Of a stretch of 64,000 bases of DNA, positions 1 to 28,809 are shown in pieces (the stretch's first letter is position 1; each line of letters starts with the position of its first letter). Below the pieces are notes generated by a model that was not told where the DNA came from, did not search any database, and was given only the letters and a program-made list of their open reading frames with translations. This DNA is from Delphinapterus leucas (lineage: Eukaryota > Chordata > Mammalia > Artiodactyla > Monodontidae): NCBI RefSeq assembly GCF_002288925.2, contig NW_022098069.1:73448096-73512095 (forward strand), given 5' to 3'. The translations under genes were made by a program, and so were the position numbers.

Positions 1-2215
1 TCCAAATTGGAAGAGAAGAGGTAACATTATCATTATGTGCAAATGATATGATACTAATATATAGAAAACCCTAAAGACTCCACACAAAAACTACTAGAAC
101 TGATAAACGAATTCAGCAAGGTAGCAGGACACAAGATTAACATACAAAAATTGGTTGCATTTCTTTACACTAACAATGAAATATCAGAAAGAGGAAGTAA
201 AAAAAAAAATCCCTTTTTAAATGGTATCAAAAAATAAAATACTGGGCTTCCCTGGTGGCACAGTGGTTGAGAGTCTGCCTGCCGATGCAGGGGACACGGG
301 TTCAGGTCCCGGTCCAAGAAGATCCCACATGCCGCAGAGCAGCTGGGCCCATGAGCCATGGCTGCTGACCCTGCACGTCCGGAGCCTGTGCTCCACAACA
401 GGAGAGGCCACAACAGTGAGAGGCCCGCGTACCGCAAAAAAATAATAATAATAAAATAAAATAAAATACTTTGGAATAAGCCTGATCAAGGAGGTGAAAG
501 ACCTATATGCTGAGAACTATAAAACATTGATGAAGGAAACTGAAGATGATTTAAGCAAATGGAAAGCCATCCCATGCTCTTGGAAGAATTAATATTGTTA
601 AAATGGCCATACTACCCAAAGCAATATACAGATTTAATGTCATCCCTATCAAATTACCCATGACATTTTTCACAGAACTAGAGCAAATAATCCTAAAATT
701 TATATGGAACCATAAAAGAACCAGAATTGACAAAGCAATCCTAAGGAAAAAGAACAAAGCAAGAGGCATACCTTTCCCAGACTTCAGATAATACTACAAT
801 TAGCTACAGTAATCAAAACAGCATGGTATTGTCAGAAAAAAAGACATATGGATCAATGAAACAGAATAGAGAGCCCAGAAATAAACCCACACACCTACGG
901 TCAATTAATCTTGCCAATTAACAAAGGAGGCAAGAATATACAATGGAGAAAAGACAGTCTCTTCAGCAACTGGTGTTGGGAAAGCTGGACAGCCTCATGT
1001 AAATCAATGAAATTAGAACACTCCCTCACACCATATATAAAAATAAACTCAAAATGGTTTGAAGACTTAAATATAAGTCGTAACACCATAAAATTCCTAC
1101 AAGAGAACACAGCAAAACATTCTCTGACATAAATCATACCAATGTTTTCTTAGATCAGTCTACCAAGGCAATAGAAATAAAAGCAAAAATAAACAAATGG
1201 GACCTAATAAAACATAAGCTTTTGCACAGCAAAGGAAACAGTAAACAAAATGAAAAGACAACCTATAGACTAGGAGAAAATATTTGCAAGTGATGCAAAC
1301 AATAAGGGGTTAATCTCCAAAATATACAAACAGCTCATTCAACTCAATAACAACAAAATCCATTTAAAAAATGGACAGAAGACCTAAATAGACATTTCTT
1401 CAAAGACATACAGATGGCCAATAGGTACATGAAAAAATGTTCAACATCGCTAATTATTAGAGAAATGCAAATCAAAACAACAATGAGGTATCACCTAATA
1501 CTGGTCAGAATGTCCATCAGTAAAAAGTCTACAAATAATAAATGCTGCAGAGAGTGTGGAGAAAAAGGAACCCTCCTACACTGTTGGTGCGAATGTAAAT
1601 TGGTGCAGCCACCATGGAGGCTCCCCAAAAAACTAAAAATAGAGTTGCTATGTGATCCAGAAATCCCATTCTGTGGCATATATCCAGACAAAGCTCTAAT
1701 TCAAAAAAATACATGCACCCCAATGTTCATAGCAGCACTACTTACAAGAGCCAAGACATGTGAACAACCTAAATGTCCATCAACAGATGAATGGATAAAG
1801 AAGATGTGGTATACATATACAATGGAAAAATTACTCAGCCATAAAAAAGAATGAAATAATGCCATTTGCAGTTACATGGATGGACCTAGAGATTATCATA
1901 CCAAGTGAAATAAGTCAGAAAAAGAAAGATAATAGCATATGATATCACATATATGGAATCTAAAATATGACACAAATGAACTTATCTATGAAACAGAAAC
2001 AGACTCACAGACATAGAGAACAGATTTGGGGTTGCCCAGGAGGAGGGTGAGTAGGGGAGGGATGGATTGGGGGTTTGGGACTAGCAGATGCAAACCATTA
2101 TATACAGAAGGGATAAACAACAGGTCTATTGTACAGCACTGGGAACTATATTCAATATCCTGTAATAAATCATAATGGAAAAGAAAAAAATAAAATAATT
2201 AAGTAAATAAAATCA
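1..2215 (+). mobile_element. L1 fragment: ORF2 C-terminal half and 3' UTR
   Basis: Translates in broken frames to L1 ORF2p: the [21 protein letters not shown] region, then the Cys-rich C terminus near 1414-1854 ([19 protein letters not shown]). It is followed by an L1 3' UTR ending in an A-rich tail near 2215. Many stops and shifts; inactive. Carries a SINE at 244-457 and itself lies inside an older L1 that resumes at about 2216. Confidence 0.9.
244..457 (+). mobile_element. CHR-type tRNA-derived SINE in L1
   Basis: Full body from gggcttccctggtggc to an A/T-rich tail. Target-site duplication aaataaaatact at 232-243 and 459-470. Confidence 0.92.
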
Positions 2216-2312
2216 TCTAAACCTCCCCCTCAGGAAACTAGAAAAAAAAAAAAAAGAGCAAGTTAAATCAAAAGTAAGCAAAAAAAAAGAAACAATAAGA
2301 ATCAGAGAAATC

Positions 2313-2919
2313 CAATGTTCATTGCAGCACTATTTACAATAGCCAGGACATGGAAGCAACCTAAGTGTCCATCGACAGATGAATGGATAAAGAAGATGTG
2401 GCGCATATATACAATGGAATATTACCCAGCCATAAAAAGAAACGAAATTGAGTTATTTGTAGTGAGGTGAATAGACCTAGAGTCTGTCATACAGAGTGAA
2501 GCAAGTAAGAAAGAGAAAAACAAATACTGTATGCTAATACATATATATGGAGTCTAGGGAAAAAAATGGTTCTGATGAACCTAGGGGCAGGACAGGAATA
2601 AAGACACAGACGTAGAGAATGGACTTGAGGACATGGGAGGGGGAAGGGTAAGCTGGGACAAAGTAAGAGAGTAGCACTGACATATATACACTACCAAATG
2701 TAAAATAGATAGCTAGTGGGAAGCAGCTGCATGGCACAGGGAGATCAGCTCAGTGCTTTGCAACCACCTAGAGGGGTGGAATAAGGAGGGTGGGAGGGAG
2801 ACGTAAGAGGGAGGGGATATGGGGATATACATATGTATATAGCTGATTCACTTTGTTATAGAGCAGAAACTAACACAACACTGTAAAGCAATTATACTCC
2901 AATAAAGATATTAAAAAAA
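2313..2919 (+). mobile_element. 5'-truncated L1 insertion within the older L1
   Basis: Holds only the last ORF2 stretch and the 3' UTR, ending in a poly-A run. Flanked by a 16-bp target-site duplication with one mismatch (aagaatcagagaaatc at 2297-2312, aagaattagagaaatc at 2920-2935). Confidence 0.9.
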
Positions 2920-3779
2920 AAGAATTAGAGAAATCAATGAAATTGAAAACAGTAAATCAATAGAGAAAAATCAACAAAACCAAAAGCTAGTTCTTTGAAA
3001 AGATCAAAAAATTCATATGACTCTAGCCAGGCTAACTAAGAAAAAAAGAGAGAAGTTACAAATTACTAATATCAGAAATGATAGAGAGGACATCACTACA
3101 GATCCCATGGACATGAAAAGGATAATAAAGGAATACTTTGAACATCTCTACACCCACAAATTTCATAACCTAGAAGAAATGGACCAATTTCTGTAACACA
3201 TAATCTGCCAAAACTCACACAAAAAGAAACAGACAATGTTTAGGCCTATATCTATTAAAGAAATTGAATCAATAATGGATAACCTTCCAAAACAGAAAGC
3301 ACCAGGCCCAGATGTGTTCACTGGTGAATTCTATCGAACTTTTAAGGAAGAAATAATACCAATTCTCTACAATCTCCTTCAGAAGACAGAGCAGAGGGAA
3401 TACTTCCTAACTCATTCTCTTAGGTCAGCATTACCATAACACCAAACCCAGTTGACAACATTACAAGGAAAGAAACTACAGACCAATATCTCTCATTAAC
3501 ACAGATGCAAAAATCCTCAACAAAATATTAGCGAATTGAATTAAAAAGTTATATAAAAAGAATTATACACCATGACCAAGTGAGAGTCAACACTCAAAAT
3601 TTAATTAATGTAATTCATCACATCAACTGGATAAAAAGAAAATCACATGATCATATCAATAGATGCAGAGAAAGTATCTGACAAAATCCAACATCTACTG
3701 ACGATAAAAACTCTCAATAAACTAGCAGTAGAGGAGATCTTCCTTAACTTGATAAAGAATATCTATAAAAAACCTACAG

Positions 3780-3911
3780 GGACTTCCCTGGTGGTCCAGT
3801 GGTTAAGACTCCGCACCCCCAATGCAAGGGGTGTAGGTTCGATCCCTGGTTAGGGAACTAAGATCCCACATGCCGCGTGGCATGGCCAAAATAGGAAAAA
3901 TAAATTTAAGA
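3780..3911 (+). mobile_element. Short CHR-type SINE in L1
   Basis: gacttccctggtggtccagt body of about 130 bp. Duplication aaaaaacctacag at 3767-3779 and 3912-3924. Confidence 0.9.
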
Positions 3912-6185
3912 AAAAAACCTACAGCTAACATCGTACTTAATGGTGAGAAACTAGAAGCATTTCCACTAATATCAGAAACAAGGCAAGTATGCCCCCTCCC
4001 ATAATGCCTTTTCAACATCATACTGGAAGTACTAGCTACTGCAATAAAACAAGAAAAGGAAAGAGCACATGTACAGGTTTGGAAGGAAGACATAACTGTC
4101 TTTGGTCACAGATTATTCTATCACCTATGTAGGAAACCAAACAACAACAACAAAAAACCTTACTGGAACTAATAAGTGATTATAGCAAGGTTGCAGGATA
4201 TATGGTTTATATACAAAAGTCAATTGCTTTCCTATATACCAGCACTGAACAAGTGCAATTTGAAATTTAAAATACAATGCAATTTACAGTAGCATCCCCA
4301 AAACGAAATACTTAGGTGTAAATCTAACGAAATATGTACAAGATCTATATGAGGAATACAACAAATCTGTGATGAAAGAAATCAAAGAAGAACTAGATAA
4401 ATGGAGAGATATTCTGTGATCATGCATAGGAAGGCTCAATATTGTCAAGATGTCAGTTTTTCCTAACTTTGATCTACAGATTCAATGCAATCCCAACTGA
4501 AATCCCAGCAAGTTATTTTATGGCTATCAACAAGCTGATTCTTAAGTGTATACTGAGAGGCAAAAGACCGAGAATAGCCAGTGCAATATTGAAGGAGAAC
4601 AAAGTTGGAGGACCGATACTACTAAGGGTATTGGGTCATATAAATCTACTGTAATCAAGACAGTGTGGTACTGGTGAAAGAACAGACAAATAGATCAATG
4701 AGAAAGAATAGAGAGCCCAGAAATAGACGCACAGAAATACAGTCAATTAGTCATTGACAAAGGAGCAAAGGCAATAGAATGAAGCAAAGATAGTTTTTTC
4801 AACAAATGGTGATAAAAAAACTGGTTATCCACATGCAAAAAAATGACTCTATACACAGCCTTTACAGCCTTCACAAAAATTAACTCAAAATGGATCACAA
4901 ACCTAAAAATAAAACTATAAAACTCCTAGAAGATAACACAGGAGAAAACTAAGATTACCTTGGGTATGACAATGGCTTTTTAGATAGAACACCAAGACAC
5001 AATCCATGAAACAAATAATTGATAAGCTGGACTTCTTTAAAATGAAAAACGTTTGCTCTTCCGAAAGACATCTCAAGATAATGAGAGACAAGCCACAGAC
5101 TGGGAGGATGTTGCAAAAGAAACAATGATAAAAGACTGTTATCTAAAATACAAAGAACTCTTAAAACTCAACCATAAGAAAACAAACAACACGATTAAAA
5201 AACCAAGGCAAAGAGTTCAATCCATATCTCACCAAAGGAGACAGACATACAGAAGGCAAATAAACATATGAAAAGATGTCCTACATCATGTATCATCAGG
5301 GAAATGCAAATTAAAACAAGATGCAACTACACAGCTATTAGAATTTCTAGGCTAAAATCCAGAACAATGATAACATCAAATGCTGGTGAGGATGTGGAAC
5401 AGGAATACTAATTCATTGCTAGTAGGAATGAAAAGTGGTACAGCCACTTTGGAAGACAGTTTAGAAGTTTCTTACAAAACTAAAATATACTCTTACCATA
5501 AGATCCAGCAATTGCTTTCCTTGGTATTTACTGAAAGGAGCTGAAAACATGTCCACAGAAAATCCTGCAAGTGGACATTTATAGCAGTTTTACTCATAAT
5601 TGCCAAAACTTGGAAGCAACTCAGATGTCCTTCAATAGGTAAATGGATAAATAAACTGTAATATATCCAGACCACGGAACATTATTCAGCGCTAAAAGAA
5701 GTGAGCTATCAAGCCATGAAAAGGCATGGAGGAAACTTAAATGCATATGACTAAGTGAAAGAAGCTAATCTTTAAAGGCTACATTCTATATGATTCCAAC
5801 TATTCAACATTCTGGAAAATTCAAAACGATGGAAAAAGTAAAAAGATCACTGGTTGCTGGGGTGGGGTGAGGGTGGTGAATAGGAGGAGCACAGAGGATT
5901 TTTAGGGCAGTGAAAATACTATAATGATGGATATATGTCATTATACATTTGTCCAAACCCATAGAATATACAACATCACGAGTGAATCCTAAGGTGAACT
6001 ATGGACTTTGCATGATTATGATGGGTCAAGTAGGTTCATCCTTATTAAAAATGTACCTTTCTGGCGAGTGATGTTGATAATGGGGGAAGCTATGCATGTT
6101 TGAGAGGAGGGAGTATACGGGAACTCTCAGTACCTTCCACTAAGTTTTCCTGTGAACCTATAACCGCTCTAAAACATTCTTTTCT

Positions 6186-6717
6186 TTTTAAGTCGATATA
6201 ATCCCTGATACTAACAGAATAAAGGATAAACACCACAACCTCCATACCCCCCCCAAAAAAACCCCACGATGACAGCAAATTACAGGAACTTCTGAAAGTT
6301 TAACAGCAAAAGCAAGTCTAATTGGAAGACTGGACTCTGGAACCAACCGCTCAAGCAATTGTAATATATAACCCTAAAGGAAGGATTTCCAGGAACGAAG
6401 GGAAAAGTTGACTTTTCTCTGAACAGCTTTTACACAGCTTGCAAGTAGACAAACTTAGATAAACCTGATATATCCATTAATGTAGAAGAAAAGAGCTTTC
6501 CATTTAGAAACTGACCTAAGTTTGTGGAGTAGTTCTCAGTTTGTTACATATCCTTGCTGAATATCACCATCTTCTCATCTGCGTAAAGTGTATCATACCA
6601 ACCTCAGAGGGTTTTTTTTTGTTGTTATTTCTGAGATATACATTTTAAAGTAATAACAAGAATTATGACATAACATTATAGAAGAACATATAAGATTTTT
6701 ATAAATTTCTAAAACTT

Positions 6718-6721
<4 letters not shown>
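6186..6721. other. Unique AT-rich stretch
   Basis: No coding exon, RNA or repeat recognised. Confidence 0.5.
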
Positions 6722-6748
<27 letters not shown>

Positions 6749-6940
6749 GCGGTACGCGGGCCTCTCACTGTTGTGGCCTCTCCCGTTGCGGAGCACAGGC
6801 TCCGGACGCGCAGGTTCAGCGGCCATGGCTCACGGGCCCAGCCGCTCCACGGCATGACGAATCTTCCCGGACCGGGGCCTGAACCCGCGTCCCCTGCATC
6901 GGTAGGCAGACTCCCAACCACTGCGCCACCAGGGAAGCCC
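6722..6940 (-). mobile_element. CHR-type SINE, little diverged
   Basis: Reverse orientation: poly-T, then the full body, ending in gggaagccc. No clear duplication could be read. Confidence 0.9.
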
Positions 6941-7289
6941 GTCAGAGGTCTTTTTTGATCAATACATTATCGCACGTGTGTGAGAACTCTCAAATGTGTT
7001 ATTCTACAAATGGCATTATAATTAATAGAAATTTACCAAAATAAATAATGGAGTCAATTTTCTTAAAGCACCGTATCCATTCATTACAGATATGAAAAAA
7101 TGGAGTAAGCACAGAGGTGTAAACGGGTGGTTAAGTCAGGTACTGACTTTTTTCCCCTATGCCGCTCCGTCAAGTTTAAGCATTTGGAATTCAAAAATTG
7201 TGTTAAACCCTTTACAGAATTGGAAGAAGTAGCTTTTCAGACCGTGAAGTGAGTAACTGACCAGTTGTTAATATCTCATATCTTAGGCT
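6941..7289. other. Upstream flank of PLK4 CpG island
   Basis: AT-rich unique sequence; nothing recognised. Confidence 0.5.
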
Positions 7290-7368
7290 ACCTTTTTTAT
7301 CCGTCTTGCGCGGGTCTTCCAAGAGCCGAACTGCCAAGGTTCCCAACCAAGTTCCAGGCCGCCGAAGC

Positions 7369-7376
7369 ACTTCCGG
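7369..7376 (-). promoter_or_regulatory. ETS-type site (ACTTCCGG)
   Basis: Exact ETS core in the upstream part of the CpG island, 45 bp before the NRF1 site. Motif match only. Confidence 0.45.
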
Positions 7377-7413
7377 TCCTCGGCCCGGAGGCGAGCGGAT
7401 AAGGAGCCTGCCA

Positions 7414-7422
7414 CGCATGCGC
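7414..7422 (+). promoter_or_regulatory. NRF1 site (CGCATGCGC)
   Basis: Palindromic NRF1 core. Human PLK4 transcription is reported to be activated through CRE and NRF1 elements, so this match at the promoter is likely functional. Confidence 0.65.
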
Positions 7423-7457
7423 GCCCAGGCGATGCTTCTGCGGAACGCCCCGCCTCC

Positions 7458-7465
7458 TTACGTCC
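7458..7465 (+). promoter_or_regulatory. CRE-like site (TTACGTCC)
   Basis: Variant cAMP-response element with an intact ACGTC half-site, 35 bp after the NRF1 core and 27 bp before the CDE. Order matches the reported human PLK4 promoter. Confidence 0.5.
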
Positions 7466-7491
7466 CCTCCAACCTCGCTAGAACGGCAACC

Positions 7492-7508
7492 GGCGGGAGT
7501 TTTTCAAA
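7492..7508 (+). promoter_or_regulatory. CDE/CHR tandem (GGCGGG ... TTCAAA)
   Basis: GGCGGG at 7492-7497 followed after five bases by TTCAAA (reverse of the CHR core TTTGAA) at 7503-7508. CDE/CHR pairs recruit the DREAM complex to repress cell-cycle genes in G0/G1, and PLK4 is a known DREAM target. The transcription start is expected shortly downstream. Confidence 0.6.
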
Positions 7509-7611
7509 ATGGGAGCGCGGAGGCGCCGCCCAGGCCTCGGAAGGTGCCCGGGAGACCTTTCGGTGGCTGTGGTGTCGTCGCCGGGAGCGGCGGCCTAGAG
7601 AGCCGAGCCTG

Positions 7612-7706
7612 ATGGACGCCAAGACACGCTGCCTACTTGGAGCGCTGCCTCGAAAGGACTGCGTAAAGGGAGTTAATCCAGGGAGCACGGACCGCGGCCT
7701 GGAAAT

Positions 7707-7736
<30 letters not shown>
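7612..7736 (+). other. Overlapping out-of-frame upstream ORF in the PLK4 5' UTR
   Basis: An ATG 95 nt before the PLK4 start (context cctgATGG) opens a different frame. It has no stop in exon 1; through the exon 1-2-3 splice it runs 73 codons to TGA formed across the exon 2/3 junction. It therefore overlaps the PLK4 start and would compete with it for initiation. Unspliced, the same frame ends at 7738-7740. Translation is inferred, not shown. Confidence 0.55.
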
Positions 7737-24163
<16,427 letters not shown>

Positions 24164-24736
24164 TTAAAGCTCCTTTTAGATATATATATGTTTAATAAAT
24201 AACGTTTTTGTTGGCTTTCAAGTAAAGTGACTTTTTTCATTTTAAAAAACTTCTTCAGAAAGCCTTTCTATAAAAGAGAATTTTAATCTATACCATAACA
24301 GATGTATTCTAATGAGAGAACAAAGCAGAATGAAACTTGAGTCACTTACAAAATGTGGTCGTAGACTAAAATAGGACACCTAACTTTGCTCTTAGAACAT
24401 ATACTCCTAAAATTACTGTGTTGACATATTTGTATTGAACAATCTTTTAAAGCAAAAATATAAATGGTGTGTGGTATATTTGTGCTTCTATTTTTTTCCC
24501 TACTTCTTAGACATGTTAAGAATCATGGACAAAACATGCTGGAGTTTCTGAATTTTGAACATGTAAATAATGTGTATTTATGTTACAAGTAACATATGTA
24601 AACATGTATATTTGTTTTATATTTATTTTTGTAGCACTAGTTTGTGATGAAACATTTCTGAAAATGCATTTTATTAAAAAATAATAAATACAGTGTTACT
24701 TTATCTTTTGATTTATTTAATTAAATACTTAATTTA
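24164..24736 (+). other. PLK4: PLK4 3' UTR and flank with two AATAAA signals
   Basis: AATAAA occurs at 24194-24199, only 31 nt past the stop, and again at 24683-24688. Either could end the mRNA; the second gives a 3' UTR near 0.55 kb. No repeat recognised between them. Which is used cannot be told from sequence. Confidence 0.5.
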
Positions 24737-25075
24737 GGGACTTCCCTGGTGGTGCAGTGGTTAAGAACCCACCTGCCAATGCAGGGGACATGGGGTTCAA
24801 TCCCTGGTCCGTGAAGATCCCACATGCTGCAGAGCAACTAAGCCCGTTCACCACAACTACCGAGCCTGCGCTCTAGAGCCCACAAGCTACAACTACTGAG
24901 CCCACGTGCTGCAACTGCTGAAGCCTGCACGCCTAGAGCCCGTGCTCTGCAACGAGAGAAGCCACCGCAATGAGAAGCCCGCACACCGCAACGAGTAGTA
25001 GCCCCCGCTTGCTGCAACTAGAGAAAGCCTGCGTGCAGCAATGAAGACCCAACGCAGCCAAAAGTTTTTTTTAAA
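24737..25075 (+). mobile_element. Long CHR-type SINE just after PLK4
   Basis: About 340 bp with imperfect internal repeats of 'caactactgagcc(c/t)gcg', ending gcagccaaaag plus A/T tail. Confidence 0.9.
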
Positions 25076-25449
25076 AAAGAAAAATATATAATTTAAAATA
25101 ATTTACATAGTAAACTCATTTTTAGTTTTTTTGCCTGTTTAAGACCCAATTAAATTTTTTAAATTAATTTTTCAAATGGTAAGTACATTGTTTCTCTACC
25201 TTCATCTGAAAATATCTGTATATTTTAATGATAAACATTTTAACACTGAAGACCTCAACAATGCAATTAACTAACATGAGGAAAAAGAATATTTGATAGG
25301 GGGACAGCAATTAATGAAATACTCAAGGTAAAATAGGAATAGAATGAAACTACTTAAATATAAAGACTGTTAATGCTTCCTGCTGATTTTTATAATCAGA
25401 GAAATATTGGAGCCAATTCCATTAAATAGTCAGGAATACCCAATGTCAC
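25076..25449. other. Intergenic AT-rich stretch
   Basis: Nothing recognised. Confidence 0.4.
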
Positions 25450-25850
25450 AATTATTCAGCATTGTTTTGGAGGTTGTTAACAACGGCAATGAGAAGAAAA
25501 ATAATAATTTGTAACATAAGTTGCACAGTTAATAAGAAAAAGACAACCCAATAAAAAAATAGGCAAAAGATATGAACAGATAATTCACAAAGGAGAAAAT
25601 CCATATAATGAATCAAAATCCATATAATATACTCAACCACATCTGTAGTCGGAGAAATACAAGATTAAAACAAAAATCATTTCCCTTTATGAAAGATTCG
25701 TAAAAAATAATAATAGTGGTACAATGAGCAGGGCTTTCTCAGGTGGTGTTGATTACGGTGTAAATGATAAAGCAATTTGGCAATATCTATTAGAATTATT
25801 TTAATACATAGGTAATCCAACTTTGGGGAGGAAAATTATGTAAACCCTTC
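25450..25850 (+). repeat. Very old L1 fragment (intergenic)
   Basis: Weak match to the end of L1 ORF2 (aggcaaaagatatgaacag, tcggagaaatacaagat). Confidence 0.45.
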
Positions 25851-26785
25851 TCTTAGGGATAAAAATATGATTAGAAGAAAGAATTTCCTCTTAAAAATGG
25901 AAATAATTAAAGGAAGTCCTAGCTTAATTTTGAAAGCTAAAGACTCAAATACATTTTGCTTTGACAGAATTTAGGTGTATTTTTTTTATCATCTCCTTAA
26001 TAAGTCTTAATGTATCTATGTTTCAGGTATTTCTCTTATATATACAATACAGCTGAATTTTTTCAATCCAATGTAATAAGCTCTGTAGTCTACTTTGTTT
26101 ACATTTATTATCATTTCTGATTTATTTTCACTGTTTGTCATTACAGTTCTATTGCATTTACTTCCCATCTTATTCTGTTTTCTACTAACCATACTTCTTT
26201 GCTTTTATTTTCCTTTCCTCCCTTCTTTCACGTTGAATTTCCTTTTCATATGCATATTTAAATTTTCTTTCAGCAGATTTTTCTTGAATTAAAGTTTTTA
26301 GAATTTGTTCTGTTTCATTGCTTTTGGTTTTCTTCTTCAAGGACTTCTGCTATATGTATGTTAAATCACCTGTGCCTAATTTTTATATCCATCACTTTCT
26401 CCACATCATTTTTTTCTCTGTTATTTTAATTTTCCTCCATCTTTAATTTCCCTTAAGAAGTTATCTATGGCATCTTATTTACTCTTGTGTTCCTTCTAAT
26501 TTGTTCTTCATGTCTGAAATTATTTTTTAAGTTTTGTATTCTTTCCTGAGCTCGGCCAGCAATATTTTCATACCTTCCTATTATCTTCTCTAGTTCATTG
26601 GGAAATTTTCCCATTTCTCAGTTTTTCAAATTACGATGTTATTTTTTAATCTTTCCATTACTTCGTAATTTCTTTCATCTCATTTTATAATACATTCTGT
26701 TTTTATCTGTTTTATGGGCATATCTGTCTGGCATGCCTTTGTTGTCTATGACAACATTAGTTCAACTGCACTCTTCCTGTTTCTC
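25851..26785. other. T-rich intergenic stretch
   Basis: Pyrimidine-rich AT sequence. Possibly an antisense old L1, but not resolved. No coding potential. Confidence 0.35.
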
Positions 26786-26789
26786 CTCA

Positions 26790-27640
26790 GTATTTATTCC
26801 AGTAAATGGCATCTGCATCACTAGCTGTTCATGTCAGAATCCTGGAACTCATTCTTAACACCTTCTTTTACCTCATCTAATCACCAGTTAATCCAAGTCT
26901 ACCTCTAAAATATATTTTACATGCTTTAAATTCCCAATTCCACTGTCAGTTCCCTAATTCAAGTCACCAGCATCACTCATCTGAACTACTGCAATAGCCT
27001 CCTGCTCGTCTCTAAACATCTACTCTTGCCTCCTGTATGAGTCAGGGTTTTTACTTGCAAACATCAAAATCTAACCTAGTTAGTTTACACAGAGAATATA
27101 TTTATTAAAGGATATCAGCTCACAGACCCTCAAGGAGGGAAAGAGATTCAGGCTTTGCAGCTAAAAACAATGGCTGAATCATAATGTAGGAGCTTCCCCA
27201 GAAGAAGACATCCTAACAACGCTGCTCAGCACAGATCCCACAGCCATGCTGATGAAGCTAGGGGACTAGGTTCTGGGAGCTCTGACGGCTTTCTCGAGAA
27301 TTTAGCCACTGACCTTGCTCCCTCACTAAAGTAAGTTTTGCTTATATTGCTCACTTCCTCCTTTTGCTCAGTTCCTTATGAAGTTTCACATTGGAGGAGT
27401 GTACTGGCAGAGCCAGAAACACAAGCTCATGGCCTGGCTGCAAAGGTAGAGAGAACGAATGCATTTTGGCTTCTATCTAAAAGGAGAGGCTCAATGTGAG
27501 AAATTCTCCAAATGTAGAAGGGTCTGCAGGAAGTGAAGAGTGGTCACATACATGATAAATGTCCTCCACATCCATTCCAATTCATACTTCACACTGCAGC
27601 CAGCTCATTCTAAAATACACAGCTGATTATGTTATTAACT
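26790..27640. repeat. L2-like element split by a ~540-bp insertion
   Basis: The left part (26790-27022: 'gaactactgcaatagcctcc', 'tctaaacatctactcttgcc') continues at 27563-27640 ('cacactgcagccagctcatt', 'ctgattatgttattaac'). The sequence between begins 'gagtcagggtttttacttgc' and looks like an unrelated old insertion whose family I cannot name. Confidence 0.5.
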
Positions 27641-27659
27641 TACGTTAAATTAATTGTGG

Positions 27660-28805
27660 AAATTTAAAAACAGAAGTACAGATATACCAGGATAAGGAAC
27701 CTCCATGTGTCTCCCACCCAACTTCAACAAATATTTTGCCAATCCTGTTACATCTCTCTTACTGATATCCTTCCCCCACTGGAGTATTTTGAGGCAAATC
27801 CCAGAAATCATATAATTTCTATCATAAACTCTTTAGTACCTTTAACAGATAAGGAGCTTTTAAAAGCATAACCAATAACACACATCTCAGAATTTACAGT
27901 AATTCCTTAATATTTAATGGTGAGTCCAGTTTCAAATTTCTCCAGTTACCTCAAAAATACCCTTTTACATTTGACTTAAAACAAGATCCAAAATAAGATC
28001 TATATAATGCATTTGATTTATATATCTCTGAAGTTTCTTTTCATCTATGACTGCTGATCTCTCAACTTTTATTTTTTCCACGGCATTTTTTTTTTAATTT
28101 TAAGAAACTGGACCATTTGTCTATAGAATATATCATCTTCTGGGCTTAGATGATTACTTCCTAGAGGTGGCTTTTAGTTGTATCTTTCGTATTTCCTATA
28201 AACTGGTAGTTTACATCTACAGGCTTGATTAGATTCTGACTCAATGTTTTTTGGCAGGAACACTTTCATAGGTGGTGCTGAGTACTTGCTGCATCAAATC
28301 AGGAGGCACGTAACGCTTACCCACTTTTAATGATGTTAAGAGTGATCAGTGCGTTCAGGTGTTGGCTTCATCCATCCTTTGGAAAGTTCCTCAATAATCT
28401 TCCACCTCACTAGTTTTATCATTCACTGATGAATGGTGCCCATATCTATAATATTATTTCACTAAAGGATGCTAGATGGGGGTTTTTCTAATTCTATTAT
28501 TCCCTTGTATTTATTAGCTTGGATTATTCTATAGGAAATAACTTTCCCTCATCAATATTTTATTACCCTGAAGTTTAGATACAGGAAAGGCAGAAGAGAA
28601 GCTTAAGTCTTTATTTCCTGGTTTTTAGAGTAAAGAGTTAAAGCCCTGGCAACCTCCAAAGGTGACCAGTGTGTTTCTTACTTTTAATATCATTATGAAC
28701 TCACAGATTTTCACACATTCGATGTGTTTAAATTGGCTGCAGATATTATTCTTCTCAATGCTTTAATTGTCCCATTTTTGGCTAGTATAAGTCCCTTTAT
28801 TTGAT
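27660..28805. repeat. Old dispersed repeat, copy 2 (intergenic)
   Basis: Its first 340 bp parallel 9,945-10,290. It is longer here. Probably an old LINE-associated element; no coding potential. Confidence 0.4.
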
Positions 28806-28809
28806 TCCT

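Larger units (their letters stand above)
2216..6185 (+). mobile_element. Older L1 (ORF2 and 3' end), interrupted
   Basis: Degenerate ORF2: RT start region near 3236-3439 ([20 protein letters not shown]), palm near 3650-4100, thumb near 4442-4654, C terminus near 5260-5700, and an old-type L1 3' end near 6060-6185. Interrupted by a younger L1 at 2313-2919 and a SINE at 3780-3911. Full of stops. Confidence 0.85.
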
